NCBI RefSeq assembly: GCF_963169125.1
Contig: NC_084795.1
Span: 262,379,042-262,443,041, forward strand
DNA from: Humulus lupulus
Lineage: Eukaryota; Streptophyta; Magnoliopsida; Rosales; Cannabaceae
Direction of reading: 5' to 3'
DNA length: 64,000 nt
Part shown: in pieces, positions 31,251 through 42,234 of the stretch
Numbering within the stretch: the stretch's first letter is position 1
How the letters are laid out: every line of letters begins with the position of its first letter
Translations under genes and position numbers: made by a program
Notes under the pieces: model-generated
Seen by the model: only the letters and a program-made list of their open reading frames with translations
What the model was told of the DNA's origin: nothing
Database searches by the model: none

Positions 31251-32335
31251 GCCATGACCAAGACATCGAGATGATGCCTGTGGATGACCGCGCGCCGAAA
31301 AAGGCTCAATCAGAAGAGGACGAAATAACCTTCTCTGATAACGATGCCCAACATGTACGGTTCCCACATTCCGATCCGTTGGTTGTGGATATTCAAATGG
31401 CCATCATGATGGTGAAGAGAGTGCTGGTGGATACAGGAAGTTCGGTGAACATCCTTTATAAGTCTTCACTGGAACGCATGAAGTTGTCCGTTAAGGACCT
31501 GGAGCCCTGCAACCAAACAATATACGACTTCTTTGGTAATGGACTCGCCCCTGCGGGGTCAATCAGACTACCGGTGACGGCAGGTACAGCGCCTGCTACC
31601 AGGACATTACTCGCTACTTTTATAGTATTCGATTTTCCCTCGGCGTACAATGTCGTCATTAGGAGGCCTATACTGGTTGATCTACGGGCTATCACCTCTA
31701 TGTGGCACTTAGCCATGAAATTCCCGATAGACGCAGGGGTAGGACACGTGTTGGGAAACCAGAGGGAGGCTAGGGAGTGCTACAACGCCTCAGTCATGAA
31801 GGCAAAGAAGGGAACGTCAAAGAGCACTCCCCCAGATAGGTTGCAGATGGCAATTGATACACAAGCCCAATTCGGTGATGAAGTCACCAAATAGGGTGTT
31901 GCCCAAACTGAGGATGGAGATTTGGATCCTCGCTTTAGGGATTGTGAAGAAAACGTTGGACCTGTCGAGGACCTAGAAGAGGTCCAACTTGACGAGAAAG
32001 ACCCGACCAAAGTCGTGAAGGTCGGGAAAAACTTAGAACCAACCACGAAACATGCACTGGTGGAGTATTTGCGGAAGAACCAGGAAGTCTTTGCCTGGTC
32101 GCACAAACACATGGCTGGGATAGATCCTGCAGTCATCAGCCATGTCCTGAACATAGACAAGAGTTTTCCACCCGTGCAACAAAAAAGAAGGCTGCTCGAT
32201 AAGGAACAGTCGAGAGCCTTAAAAGAAGAAGTTGAGAGATTAAAGGAGAATGGGTTCATCAGGGTGGCGTTTTATCCATCGTGGGTCTCTAATCCAGTAC
32301 TGGTTCCCAAGCCTAACGGCAAATGGTGAACCTGT
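31251..32335 (+). pseudogene. Element F protease and RT start
   Basis: In the same frame as the gag tail, the protease active site VLVDTGSSVNILY lies at about 31424-31462 and its second motif (SAYNVVIRRPIL, normally ending I-G-R) at 31642-31677, where the Gly is Arg. A stop at 31892 follows. The next open part (31922-32329) is the linker and the first RT motifs (NGFIRVAFYPSWVSNPVLVPK), ending at a TGA at 32327 where an Arg codon is expected (GKW-R-xCVDF). Element G shows the same layout on the other strand. Confidence 0.85.
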
Positions 32336-33380
32336 GTGGATTTTACAGATCTCAATAAAGCCTACCCGAAGGATTGCTTCCCACTCCCAAGGATCGACCA
32401 GTTGGTCGATGCTACTGTAGGACACGAGATCCCCTCCTTCATGGATGCATACTCAGGCTACAATCAAATCAGCATGCATCCCCCTGACGAGGATCACACC
32501 AACTTTCGGACCGATACGGGATTATACTGTTATAAAGTAATGCCCTTCAAACTGAAAAACGCAGGTGCGACTTACCAGCGGTTAGTTAACCACATGTTTA
32601 AAGAATTGATCGAAGTAAACATGGAGGTATACGTGGATGACATGCTGGTAAATTCGAAAAAGGCGGAAGGACATGTGAAGGATTTGCAAGAGTGTTTCGA
32701 TGTATTGAACAAGTACCAGATGAAACTAAATCCTCTCAAATGTTCCTTCGGAGTTGGATCAGGGAAGTTTATGGGGTTCATTGTTAATTCAAGAGGAATC
32801 GAGGCCAACCCCGACAAGATAAAAGCCCTGATCGACATGAAATCGCCAGAAAAGATCAAAGATGTACAAAGTTTAACTTGGAGGATTACATCCCTAAGTA
32901 GATTTATTTCAAAGTCAACGGAAAAGTGTGTCCCTTTCTTCAATCTACTTAGGGGCAATAAGAAATTTGAATGGACAGAAGACTGCGAGCAAGCTTTTCA
33001 GGCCTTGAAAGCCCATATGGCACAGCCTCCTATTTTATCAAAGCCTGCCGAAGGAGAAACTTTGTTCATTTACCTGGCGATCACTGAAGTTGCTGCTAGT
33101 GCGATACTAGTACGAGAGGAAGAAGGTGTACAAAAAGCGGTTTACTATGTAAGCAAAAGGCTGATCAGAGCAGAACTGAGGTATCCTCCCATCGAGAAGG
33201 TAGCATACTGTTTAATCTTGGCCTCAAGGAAGCTACGTCCTTACTTCCATGCCCATCCTATTACAGTTTTAACTAACCTGCCCCTTCGGCAAGTCCTCCA
33301 AAAACCAGAGGCGGCTGGGCGTTTATTAAAATGGGCAGTCGAACTGGGGCAGTTCGATATTACATATTCACCATGAGCAG
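32336..33380 (+). pseudogene. Element F reverse transcriptase and first RNase H
   Basis: RT motifs are in order and complete: VDFTDLNKAYPKD, FMDAYSGYNQI with its catalytic Asp, FKLKNAGATYQR, and YVDDML (about 32630-32647) with both catalytic Asp. Thumb and connection follow (GIEANPDKIKAL), then the first, gypsy-type RNase H (EWTEDCEQAFQALK, YYVSKRLIRAELRYPPIEK). The frame is open from 32336 to the TGA at 33374, where an Arg codon (CGA) is expected. This is the best-preserved polymerase core in the window, though truncated by stops on both sides. Confidence 0.88.
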
Positions 33381-34060
33381 CAGTAAAAGGACAAGTCTTG
33401 GCTGATCTTATTGCAGAGTTCACCGAACTCCCGAACAGCGAGCAGTGCGAACAACCTAATGCGCCTGAGCCTCAAGGTGAAGCTCCTTCGTGGAAGTTAT
33501 TCACAGATGGGTCATCAAACGAATCTCACGCAGGAGCAGGAGTGATCTTGATAACACCAGAAGGGCATCGATTTCACTGCGCCATTAGATTCGACTTCAC
33601 CGCATCAAATAATGAAGCCGAATACGAAGCACTCCTCGATGGATTAAGAATGGCAAAATACATGAGTATAAAGGTGCTGGACATTTACAGTGATTCATAG
33701 CTGGTAGTGAATCAAGTTCTAGGGGAATATCAAGTGCGAGGCCTAAAAATGGTGGCCTACTTGAACAAAACTAAAGACCTGTTAGCCTAGTTCACGAAGT
33801 ATGCCCTCCAGCAAATACCCCGGGATCAGAATTCGAATGCAGATGCCTTAGCCAAACTCGCGAGCGTGAAAGATGCTGATACTTTGAACATTGTGCCAGT
33901 AGAAAGATTGAGTGAGCCAAGCATACGAGCAATTAAAGCCAGTATGGAAATCCGAATGGAAGATACATGGATGGCGCCTTACTTGGAGTATCTGACAAAT
34001 GGTGTACTGCCAGCAGATAGAAACAAGGCCAGAACTCTTCAAAGGTAGGCTGCTAGGTAC
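33381..34060 (+). pseudogene. Element F second (archaeal-type) RNase H
   Basis: The domain has the expected catalytic pattern: LFTDGSSNESHAGAG (Asp), NNEAEYEALLDGL (Glu), IYSDS followed by a stop where Gln is expected (Asp), and NADALAKLAS (Asp). A second RNase H between RT-RNaseH and integrase is the mark of the Tat group. Stops at 33698, 33788 and 34046 all stand where related copies suggest CAG (Gln). All four catalytic acids are still encoded. Confidence 0.85.
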
Positions 34061-35182
34061 ATACTGGTCAATGGTGTTCTATACCGAAGAGGATATTCCA
34101 TGCCATTGCTCAGATGTGTTACACCAGAGAAAGCTAAGGAGCTAATGAAGGAAGTGCATGAAGGCTTCTGTGGAGATCACGCTGGGGGGCAAAGTTTGGC
34201 GAAAAAGATTCTAAGGCAAGGCTATTTCTGGCCGACTATGAACGAAGATTCAATGGAGTTTTTACGAAAGTGCGATAAATGTCAGAGGTTTTCCAAAATC
34301 CCACGCGCAGCTCCAAACGAATTAAAACAGATGCAGAGTCCTTGGCCTTTTGCAATATGGGGAATAGACTTGATTGGGTCCCTACCAACGGGAAAAGGCG
34401 GAGTGAAGTACGCAGTTGTAGTAGTCGACTACTTCACCAAATGGGTCGAAGCTGAACTGCTCGCTACCATAACGACCAAGAAAGTTCTTGACTTTGTCAT
34501 CAAGAACATTGTTTGCCGATATGGTTTGCCTCGAAAAATCGTCTCAGACAACGGCACCCAATTTGACAGTGACCTATTCACCGACTTCTGCGAAAGACAC
34601 GGGATTATCAAAAGCTTTTCTTCAGTCGCGCATCCACAAGAAAATGGGCAAGTCGAAGCAGTGAATAAAACGCTTAAGGACACCCTGAAGAAAAGACTTG
34701 AAGACGCAAAAGGAGCATGGCTAGAACAGCTGCCTGAAGTACTCTGGTCGTATAGAACTTCTCATCGAACAGCTACAGGTCACACTCCATTTTCCTTAGC
34801 ATACGGGTATGAAGCTATGTTGCCCGTCGAATTAGATCCCCCCTCACATCGACGCATCACATACGACCAGGGCCAGCATAGCCAACTAATGATGGAGTCC
34901 CTAGACTCAGCCCAGCTCTGAGTTGCTGTGTACCATTAAAAGGTTGCCTGGTACTTTAACTCAAAGGTGAAAGAAAGAAAATTCAACGTCGGTGACCTGG
35001 TGCTACGACGAGTTTTCTTAAATACCCGCGACCCCACTGCTGGAGTACTTGGACCAAACTGGGAAGGACCTTACCAGATTGAAGAAGTCCTTCATCCGGG
35101 CACCTACAAACTTGCACACTTAAATGGAGATCTCGTTCCATGCTATTGGAACGGTGAACACCTGCACAAGTACTACCAATAA
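34061..35182 (+). pseudogene. Element F integrase
   Basis: The zinc-binding HHCC region starts HEGFCGDHAGG and ends CDKCQRF. The catalytic core keeps all three acids: WGIDLIGSLP, VSDNGTQFDS, and the Glu of NGQVEAVNK. A stop at 34919 (TGA for an expected CGA) separates the C-terminal part, which holds GDLVLRRVF and WEGPYQI and ends WNGEHLHKYYQ with TAA at 35180-35182. No chromodomain is present, which fits the Tat group. This is the only integrase here with an intact DDE set and a full length. Confidence 0.87.
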
Positions 35183-35875
35183 ACAGTCCTTTTTAAAGGA
35201 CTGGCTTGTATTAATTTTTACTTTTTACAAGTTTCGAAAAAGGGTTAGCCACGTTGTATGGCTAATTGCTTATAAGTGTAAGATCTTTTCTAAGATCACT
35301 CATAAAGACATGATTAGTCCATTTTTAATACGAGATTATAAGGGACTGTGTGCAGCCAGTCATTCTTGCCAACCTTTGTAAATTTATTTTACAAGTATTT
35401 GTTCATTACGTGTGTTATTTTGCTGTATTATAAGTTTTACGTTTCCTACCAAGCAGCAATGTTCGTACAGGTTGTGGTCAAGGTAAGTGACCCAGGACCT
35501 AAAGCTCCTCGATCACTTGGGGGGCATATAAGATACATCGATAGCAAAGCATACCAAGAGGTATGTAAACACATAAACAAAATAAGTGAAAGCATGCTAC
35601 GGTACTTAGAGTATTTTTCAAAATTTATATTTTGTTGAATCAAACCAAAGTACTATGCTAAGTTCGGTCATGCGAACATATGTTATAATAAGATGAAAAT
35701 ATTATAATATCAAATGGAAGTCTTTTACACCGCAAGCAATACTACTTGGATGTAATTTTTCCAAGTAAATAGAAAGTCTGCTGCCCATACAGCAAATTTA
35801 AATATAAAGTAAAAATTTTCTTTACAACACGACCTGTGGGTCGTGTAATCGAAGAAAAATAAAAAATAAATAAGT
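35183..35875 (+). other. Element F region between pol and antisense gene
   Basis: Non-coding and AT-rich. It holds the hairpin plus G6 at 35485-35524. I see no tandem repeats here, unlike element G. Short open frames are without resemblance. Confidence 0.65.
35485..35524 (+). promoter_or_regulatory. Hairpin plus internal G6 tract, element F
   Basis: Arms AAGTGA (35485-35490) and TCACTT (35513-35518), a 22-base loop, then GGGGGG (35519-35524). Same module as at 17585 in E and at 48468-48506 (minus) in G. Confidence 0.75.
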
Positions 35876-38516
35876 TCAAGGAGCAGGAGGGTCTTGCTCA
35901 GCAGTCTGATTGGTCGCATCATCAGCAACTCCTCCTTCCTCTTCGACCGCGACCGGCTGGATGCTTGGGGATGCGAGGATCCTTGCTCTTTCTTCTTCTG
36001 CAGCCAATCGAGCAGTGCAGCAGGCCAGCTCAGCGTTCCTGGCATCCTCTGGAAGGTAGTTAAAGTTGGCACCCTGGTTGTATTTCCAAAAGTCGTAGAA
36101 ACACCAAAGCGTCGCATTCTTATACCTTTCCAGATATTTGGCATTGGTGAGCTTCAGTTGCTCTACTTGGCTCTCAAGAACAGCTATGGCCTTGTCCTTA
36201 CCTAGGAGTTCCTCCTTAAGCCTCTTGACTTCACGATATTGGACTCGGCTGGACTCCTGGTATTCTTCCCTCTGCTTCTTCATGGCTGCCTTAGAAGACT
36301 CAGCTTCTGCCAGCTTTGCCACCGCAGCATCCTTCTGTTGGGTGACCACCTCCAACTCCCCAGCGTGCCTGGCTTCTATAGCCTGAAGCTCCTCATTAGC
36401 CTTCACCTGGTACCCCTCAATGGCCTTTGCCTGAGCCTGGTCGATGGTAGCCTGGGCACGGGTGCGAGCAGTCGTTGCAGTCAGCATAGCCTATGGTCAA
36501 AGGATAAAGTTAGAATCTATTACATGGAAGAAAAAATGAAAGCCAAAGAGATAAAAAAAAATGCTTACACTGGCAATTTCGTTTAGAGCCCTGTTCAGGA
36601 TTTGATCGATCCCCATATTCACCGCCTCAGCCATCGCCTCCTTGCAGCGGTCGTACCTCACGATGTGTGCAAGGCGATCATTTGCTGCTCGCAAGGTGCG
36701 GTGTGAAAGTTTGGCCCCAGGAACTTTTGCTGGCTGGGACTGTTCTTTCGTGGCTGCAGGTGTGCGATTCGTAGCAGCGGGCGAGGTTTCCTTTTCAACG
36801 GGAGCCAAAGGTTGAGCAAAAGATTGCCCAGTTGGTGCATCCTTGGAAGGATATTCTGTTCGACCCTTCTTGGCAGGAGGTCCTTGGCTCGATTCGCCAT
36901 TATGCCTCCTGGATGTCTTTCGTCGAACCAGGGGGACTTCTGCCTCCTCTTCAGCCTGGTACAAATTAAAGACGTTGGGAGTGCCCATCTCTGTGTACAA
37001 AGAAAAATATGCAGATAAAAAGATAAAGGCGAATGAAAACTCTTGATAAAACAGAAAATAGGCCACAAAGTTTAATACCCGAGCTACAACTACTGGTCGC
37101 TATACTACTGACTCTATTAGTCATACAATTACTATCTGGCACGAAGAAGTCTGGCCCTAGATTTGGAGTATACGTAAAATTTCCATCCCCGTCAAACAAG
37201 TGACAGGGAATTGGCAAGCTATTTAAAAGCGAAATAACAGTACGTTTTCATCGGAGGATTCATTCAGGTCTATAACAGACTCTGTTGCCTTTTGTTTCCC
37301 CTTGCCTTGGGGTGTAGAAGGCCTCTCTGCGGAAGGGTCGCCAGTGGGTTCCCTGATTGTAACCCCCGTTGGCCTCCTTCGGGGAGGGGACACTGGGGGT
37401 TGCTGCTCAGGATCCCCCTCGGCCGTGGCATTTGCCACCATGGGCCCTCTTGTATCATGGCGAGGAGCCAGGAGGCCAGATAGCCTCAGATTTTTGTCAG
37501 TGACCAGGGACTTGACGCTTTTTTCTGCGTCTTCCATCCTGGCCATTGCGTTGGACCTCAACACCATGTCTGGTGTTGGGGTCGGACGTAACCATGGTCC
37601 TGAAAGGCAAAGTGTACTTTAAGAAAAATGCAGAAGAGTTTGCTAAGGAAAAGTATCGACTAGTAAGAGTAGCATTTACCTTCTCAAGCGAAGGCCAGGT
37701 TGTTGGCGGTCATGTCTGGTGTGAGGAAGTACTCCCTACTATACTGCCCCACGTTGGAGATATGGGTAGTGTCACTCAGAAAAGTTCGGCTAGTTTCCTG
37801 GTGACAGAGATGGAAGAAGCCCGTCCCGTACTGTTGAGGGTTGGACTTAAGGTCAAAGAGAAAATTGACCTCGTGAGGAGTGGGTTCCCGCCATTTTTTT
37901 AAGTTTGTATAGGATATAGAGTGTGGCCAGCATTCTATACCCGTTTGGAGTAATTTGAAAGGGGGCGACACCAAAATAGTTGGCCACCCCCTTATAGAAA
38001 GGATGTAGAGGAAGGATAGCCCCCGCGTCTATATGATATCTGGACCAAGCACTGTATACACCCCCGGGAAGGTTGGCCCTTTGGTCCGTAGTTGGAATTT
38101 TGAGATTAACCCCTGTAAGAGGATACTTCCTGTGATAGTTCGCAAGCATCCGAGGAGTCACTTGGCTGGTCGGGGAAAGATACCACTCGACATCAGGAAG
38201 GTTTTGATGCCGAGGGCAGGCCCTGACTTGGATACGAGGGTCTGGGGCGGCATTTTTCTCGACCACTGGTCGAGGGAACCCTAGCCTGTGAATCAGTCTG
38301 GGCAGGAGAGTTTGGGCTATTTTCGGAGTCAGGTCTTTTCTTGCCTAAGGACTTAGAGCGGGCCATTTGAGGTGGTGATGGACGAGGTCTAGGAGAAGAT
38401 CGTGAAAACGGAATCTCGTGAACTCGGTCGATCAGTTGTTCTTCTCCTTCGAGCAGCTGGGCAAGAAGATCATCGTCGATGGGCCGTTCACCTCCCCACA
38501 AATCTGGCATTAAAGT
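35876..38516 (-). pseudogene. Element F antisense gene, Transposase_28-like, multi-exon
   Basis: Exons on the minus strand as I read them: 38516-37680 (ATG at 38510), 37599-37244, 36990-36569 and 36490-35876 (stop TGA), each bounded by GT and AG. A non-coding first exon ends at a GTAAGT donor near 38974. Exon 2 encodes a Ser/Pro/Arg-rich N-terminus (MPDLWGGERPIDDD), then after a frameshift the DAGAILPLHPFYKGV...GVAPFQITPNGYR block that I match from memory to Transposase_28 (PF04195). A second frameshift at an A-run near 37905 precedes WREPTPHEVNFLFDL...GTGFFHL. Later exons are acidic, then basic, and the last is a long coiled coil ending WKYNQGANFNYLPEDARN. Role unknown; no transposase catalytic triad is visible. 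Confidence 0.75.
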
Positions 38517-39344
38517 CTGCAAACAGAAGAATAGGGAGGTGAGGATGAAGAATTTTGAATGTTTTTTTTTAGAATAACGCTGGTCGAGTATAAAAGTTAA
38601 GCTTTTATACAGCAGCATTCTAACAAAAAACTAAACTTTTTCACGCGAACAGTTTGAGAAACAGATCAAAAGTGAAAGCAAAAAGTTTTTTGAAAAAGCT
38701 TTTTCAACTCCTCTTAGGGCGGGAAAAACCTAGTTTTTCAGCTAGCATAAAAATCGAATTTTCACTTCGGTTTTATGTCCTAAGGCCATGATCTTAACTA
38801 TCAAACTAACTCGTAACCCCTTAGTAACAGAAAAATATCACGCAACATTCAGTTTCACCTATTAAACCCCCCTACTGACATGCATCTCAACCCAGAAACG
38901 AATGAACCCAACAATCGACCTACAGAAGCATGCACGACAAAAATATAAAGTGTAAGAGTCCAGAAACTTACCAGGATGAAGATCGTGGAGATTTGAAAGA
39001 CTTTTCGGGCGTAAAAGGACTCACGGACTGAATCTTGGAATGCCGAAGGACGGTATTCAGAGGGAAACAAGAGCTCTGGTGTTAGGGTTTCTTTAAAGAG
39101 TGATGGCTTGCGTAAAAAGGAAAGGGAAACTTCGAAGAGGCTATATATATTTTTTTGTCCGAAAGCATTAAAAGGAAGTAATTATCAGCTTCCCCTTTTT
39201 CGAAGTATGGGGAAGAGTGATAGCCATCAAAACGTTACTTGGGAAGCGAAAAGTCGTGATTAGACAAGGGTAGGTTGCTTTTTCCAAAAACACACGAAGG
39301 GTTCTGACAGGTATGGTGGAGTAACCGAAGGGTCGTTTCCTCAA
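38517..39344 (-). other. Element F antisense gene: 5' intron, first exon and promoter
   Basis: Minus-strand reading: a TATA-like atatatata at 39141-39151, a putative non-coding exon of about 130 bases ending CTTCATCCTG at the GTAAGTTTC donor (38974), then an intron to the acceptor tctgtttgcag at 38517. The same promoter, non-coding exon and intron order is visible in E, G and fragment C. Confidence 0.6.
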
Positions 39345-39386
39345 AAGTTTATTTATTGCTCGTAATAAATAAACTTGGGGGGCAAA
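39345..39386 (+). promoter_or_regulatory. Perfect 13-bp hairpin and 3' polypurine tract, element F
   Basis: Arms AAGTTTATTTATT (39345-39357) and AATAAATAAACTT (39364-39376) pair perfectly around a 6-base loop. GGGGGG (39377-39382) and caaa follow, and the LTR starts at 39387. The G-run is the likely primer for plus-strand synthesis. Confidence 0.85.
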
Positions 39387-39906
39387 TGTTATCCAAAAAA
39401 CAGGCATGAATGACGTGGCAAGTGATTCCCAGACACGTGGCTGACACGTGGCTGACACTTGGCGGAATTCTGCTAGGGTATCGACCAGAAGAGATATTAC
39501 AGGCAAAAGGCAGTTGAAGCAAATTAAAGATCTTAGTCAATCCCGAAATCGACTCCCATGATTTCCTGAGTATCCAATTATTTAGGAAAGAATATCTGTA
39601 ACAAATTAATGTAATCCCCCTTGAGCCTATAAATAGAGAAAGATAGCTCAAGGAAGGGACTTTTGGCTTTCGAGTTATTTGAGACTAGAGTGATTCTATT
39701 TGATACATTGTCTTGTTCTTCAGAAGTGAGTGAAACTCATTGAACCCTAGTTCTTTGATCACTCTTTTGAATCCTATATCAATAACAATTCAAGTGGACG
39801 TAGGTTATTACCAGATTCTGGGGCCGAACCACTATAAACCTTTGTGTTCTTTATCATTTCGCCATCACATTCTTTCTAACGTGTTTGTCCAAAATCAGGG
39901 TCAATA
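39387..39906 (+). repeat. Element F 3' LTR
   Basis: It starts TGTTATCC and ends GGTCAATA (CA mutated to TA), 520 bp. TATAAATA is at 39628-39635. It has a short tandem duplication of cacgtggctga absent from the 5' LTR and lacks two segments present there. Confidence 0.88.
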
Positions 39907-40851
39907 GTAAGGAAGTATTATGTATAATATTTCCCAGGGTTTGATTTATGGGCTATACCATGGAGGTACTTAACCCTTTTTTTGCCTATGAAAGAGGTCA
40001 AAAAAACCTGTGTTCTTATGGCTGGGGTTAGTCCTAAAATCAAACAAATAATGTACCTCATGAGGACTAGGCGGGTTCCAACCCTAGAAGTGGTAGAGAA
40101 TGTATAGAGTAGACAAGGCTTGTATCCCATTAAGAGCAATCTGAAAGGGGGACACATTGAAATAATCTGCTATTGATCTGAAGAAAGGATGCAAAGGGAT
40201 TGTAGCTCCTGCATATATATGATACTTAGACCAAGCGCAATAGGCTCCATCAGGATTATTGGCTCTTTGGTTCGGGCGTGGGCATGTCACATTCACTCCT
40301 TCCAGACCCAAAGCCTCGATATGCTTATGGAACATTTTAGAGTGTAGCTTAGAAGGTTTAGCTACAAACCAGGAAGGTGTAGCATTTTCTTTGTTCCTCA
40401 GCCTGCGTATTGCAGTCTATTGAATTTTTGTGGCGAATGTTTGGGTATCTTTTCTCCTGGATTTTCCAGTTTTTTGAGCTTGCGCGGGTCTTGAAGAGGC
40501 TTCAGTCTCGGCTTCTCCTAGTAAATTTTCTCCCACATGGGGTGCGTTGTCTACCACCTTTTGTGTTGCTCTACGAGCAACCTGACGATCTTGTTCTTGA
40601 GGGAGCCGATTAGATTTCTTCACCCTCATTGGTTGGTGTTGGTGTTGTTGCTTAAGAAATTGGTCTTCGTGAAGAAGATAAAAAGCCGATTGTGAGAGGA
40701 TGTTCTTAAGATGATGAAGACGGTCCTCAGGAGTTCATCTGCTGAGAGATTTGGAGGAAGAATCATTGCTCGAAAGAGTGTCCCTTGAAGCGGGAGCTGA
40801 GGAATCTGAGTCTATCTGGTTGTCACCTCCCCTATAGCTGAAGCGATTCAT
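39907..40851 (-). pseudogene. Element E antisense gene, second exon (Transposase_28-like block)
   Basis: The minus-strand acceptor ttttttgtag is followed directly by ATG at 40851 (MNRFSYRGGDNQID). The N-terminal part is Ser-rich and decayed, then basic (40629-40417). The conserved block at 40335-40084 reads YAGATIPLHPFFRSI followed by FNVSPFQIALNG, the same block as in F and G. After a frameshift it continues toward HEVHYLFD- and TGFF-like motifs until element F cuts it at 39907. It resumes at 28320. It is the third clear copy of this gene in the window, plus fragment C. Confidence 0.7.
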
Positions 40852-41995
40852 CTACAAAAAATAAAGGGAGGTGAGTAAGCCGAATAGATGAATGAAAACA
40901 AAAAATATATACACTACTTTGCGAAAATAATTTCTTCGAGAAGAGGAATTAATTTTTCCCCAAAGAAAAACATTTAGGGAAGTAATAATACTATTGAGAG
41001 ATTTAAATGAAGTATTTAGAGCATAAGGTTTAGGCATGCCCGAGCGGTTGTAGCGCGTGCCCTCGAGTGACTATGCCATCTATCTGAGCAAATGAGTCGC
41101 ATGCTCGAGCGAATCGGTGCACATTCGAGGACTGATGTTCGAGGAGCTGCTTTAGGTGCGTCCGAGGGGCTGCTTGCCGTGCATCCGAGGAGCTGGCAGG
41201 TGCGCATCCGAGAAGCCAGGTGCCCATTCGAGGAGTTGTTGCAGGTGCATCTGAGGAGCTGCTTGCCGTGCATCCGAGGAGATGGCAGGTGCGCATCCGA
41301 GAAGCCAGGCGCGCCGTGGGAGGCGCACATCTGAGGAGCTCCACTCTGATGCCGAGGAGCTAGCATGTCGAGGGCCCATAAATTTTTTGGGTCCCAAAGA
41401 CCAAATAAGTGTCTGATTGGCTAGAGGTAATTAAGGCCATGGGTTGATGGGATAGAGGTTAAGGAGTATGGTCCATAAACATATTTTCCTAATCTTGGAC
41501 TATGCAAGCCAGATCAAAAAGTGGAATTCTAAGAGTTCAACAAGTCTCATAGGAATTTCATATGTTCTTCTTAAACCCATAAACCTAAAGTTAAAATGTG
41601 TAGTGGGAAATCATTTTTTTGCAAAATTTCATGAAATTGAAAGAAAAATTGGCTAACCCAAAGCCTAAACTACACTGTATTAGCCACAAAGTATTTATCC
41701 TACCAAGATTCATCATGAAAAAATCCAAGAATGTGTTTCACAATGGGGTTTCGGCATTGAGCTTTTTAGACAAGTCTTTGTGTAAATTTTTTAAAGTTTA
41801 AAAAGCTTAAATATAAAGATGAAAAAGGGGAAGCTTACCCAAATTTATTGAAGAGCATTAATTCCTTTCAAAAGCTTGAATTTGCTTGAGGAAGTTGGCA
41901 CACCTTAGAAGAATGAGGAGGGTTCGGCCAAGAAGAAGTGAAGGAATTTTGTTTTTTTCTTGTGGAGTTTTGACCAAACTGTGGGCCTATTTAAA
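40852..41995 (-). other. Element E antisense gene: promoter, first exon and intron with minisatellite
   Basis: Minus-strand reading: TTTAAATA at 41988-41995 as a TATA-like box, a presumed non-coding exon ending at 41839 before a GTAAGC donor, and an intron to the acceptor at 40852. The intron holds the minisatellite at 41104-41366. Confidence 0.5.
41104..41366. repeat. Minisatellite of about 20-25-bp units in element E
   Basis: About ten imperfect units of the form gtgc(g)catccgaggagctg. A higher-order repeat is also visible: the segment from cttgccgtgcatccg to gagaagccagg occurs at about 41172-41220 and again at 41266-41309. The G/C content is far above the surroundings. Open frames across it in several phases are products of the repeat. 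Confidence 0.8.
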
Positions 41996-42224
41996 AGAGG
42001 AGAAGGGAGACTCCCCACTCACATAAAAACCCTTGGTATTCTTTCTCCCACGATTTAAAGCAAGTAACTGCCATTTTCATGACTGAGATGTTTTATTATT
42101 TAAAAAAAAAAAGGTGGGAGAATGTCAAAGGTTATTTTGAGAATTTAGGGACAGGAATTGTTAAATTTACTACGAATCCATGCGAGTAGGAAAAGTTTAT
42201 CATATGAGAAAATAATATAATAAA
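41996..42224 (+). other. Element E 3' untranslated region before the polypurine tract
   Basis: AT-rich, non-coding. Near its end, arms TTTATCAT (42196-42203) and ATAATAAA (42217-42224) pair with one mismatch directly before the G-run, the same arrangement as the F 3' end. Confidence 0.6.
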
Positions 42225-42234
42225 GGGGGGCAAA
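42225..42234 (+). promoter_or_regulatory. 3' polypurine tract of element E
   Basis: GGGGGG followed by caaa, then the LTR at 42235; the spacing is identical to element F. Confidence 0.75.

Larger units (their letters stand above)
28321..39906 (+). mobile_element. Element F: complete Tat-type Ty3/gypsy retrotransposon with antisense gene
   Basis: 11,586 bp: 5' LTR 28321-28910, primer site 28914, gag 28959-31250, pol to 35182, hairpin with G6 at 35485-35524, antisense gene 38510-35876, 3' hairpin with G6 at 39345-39382, 3' LTR 39387-39906. The flanking target copies are gtaaa (28316-28320) and gtaag (39907-39911). It sits in the antisense gene of E. A second RNase H between the first RNase H and integrase places it in the Tat group. 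Gag and pol are close to continuous apart from premature stops, mostly of a C-to-T kind. Confidence 0.92.

Noticed and set aside
41016..41397. Open frames of 80-116 codons in several phases
   Set aside because: Caused by the 20-25-bp minisatellite, which keeps many frames open; low-complexity repeated peptides.
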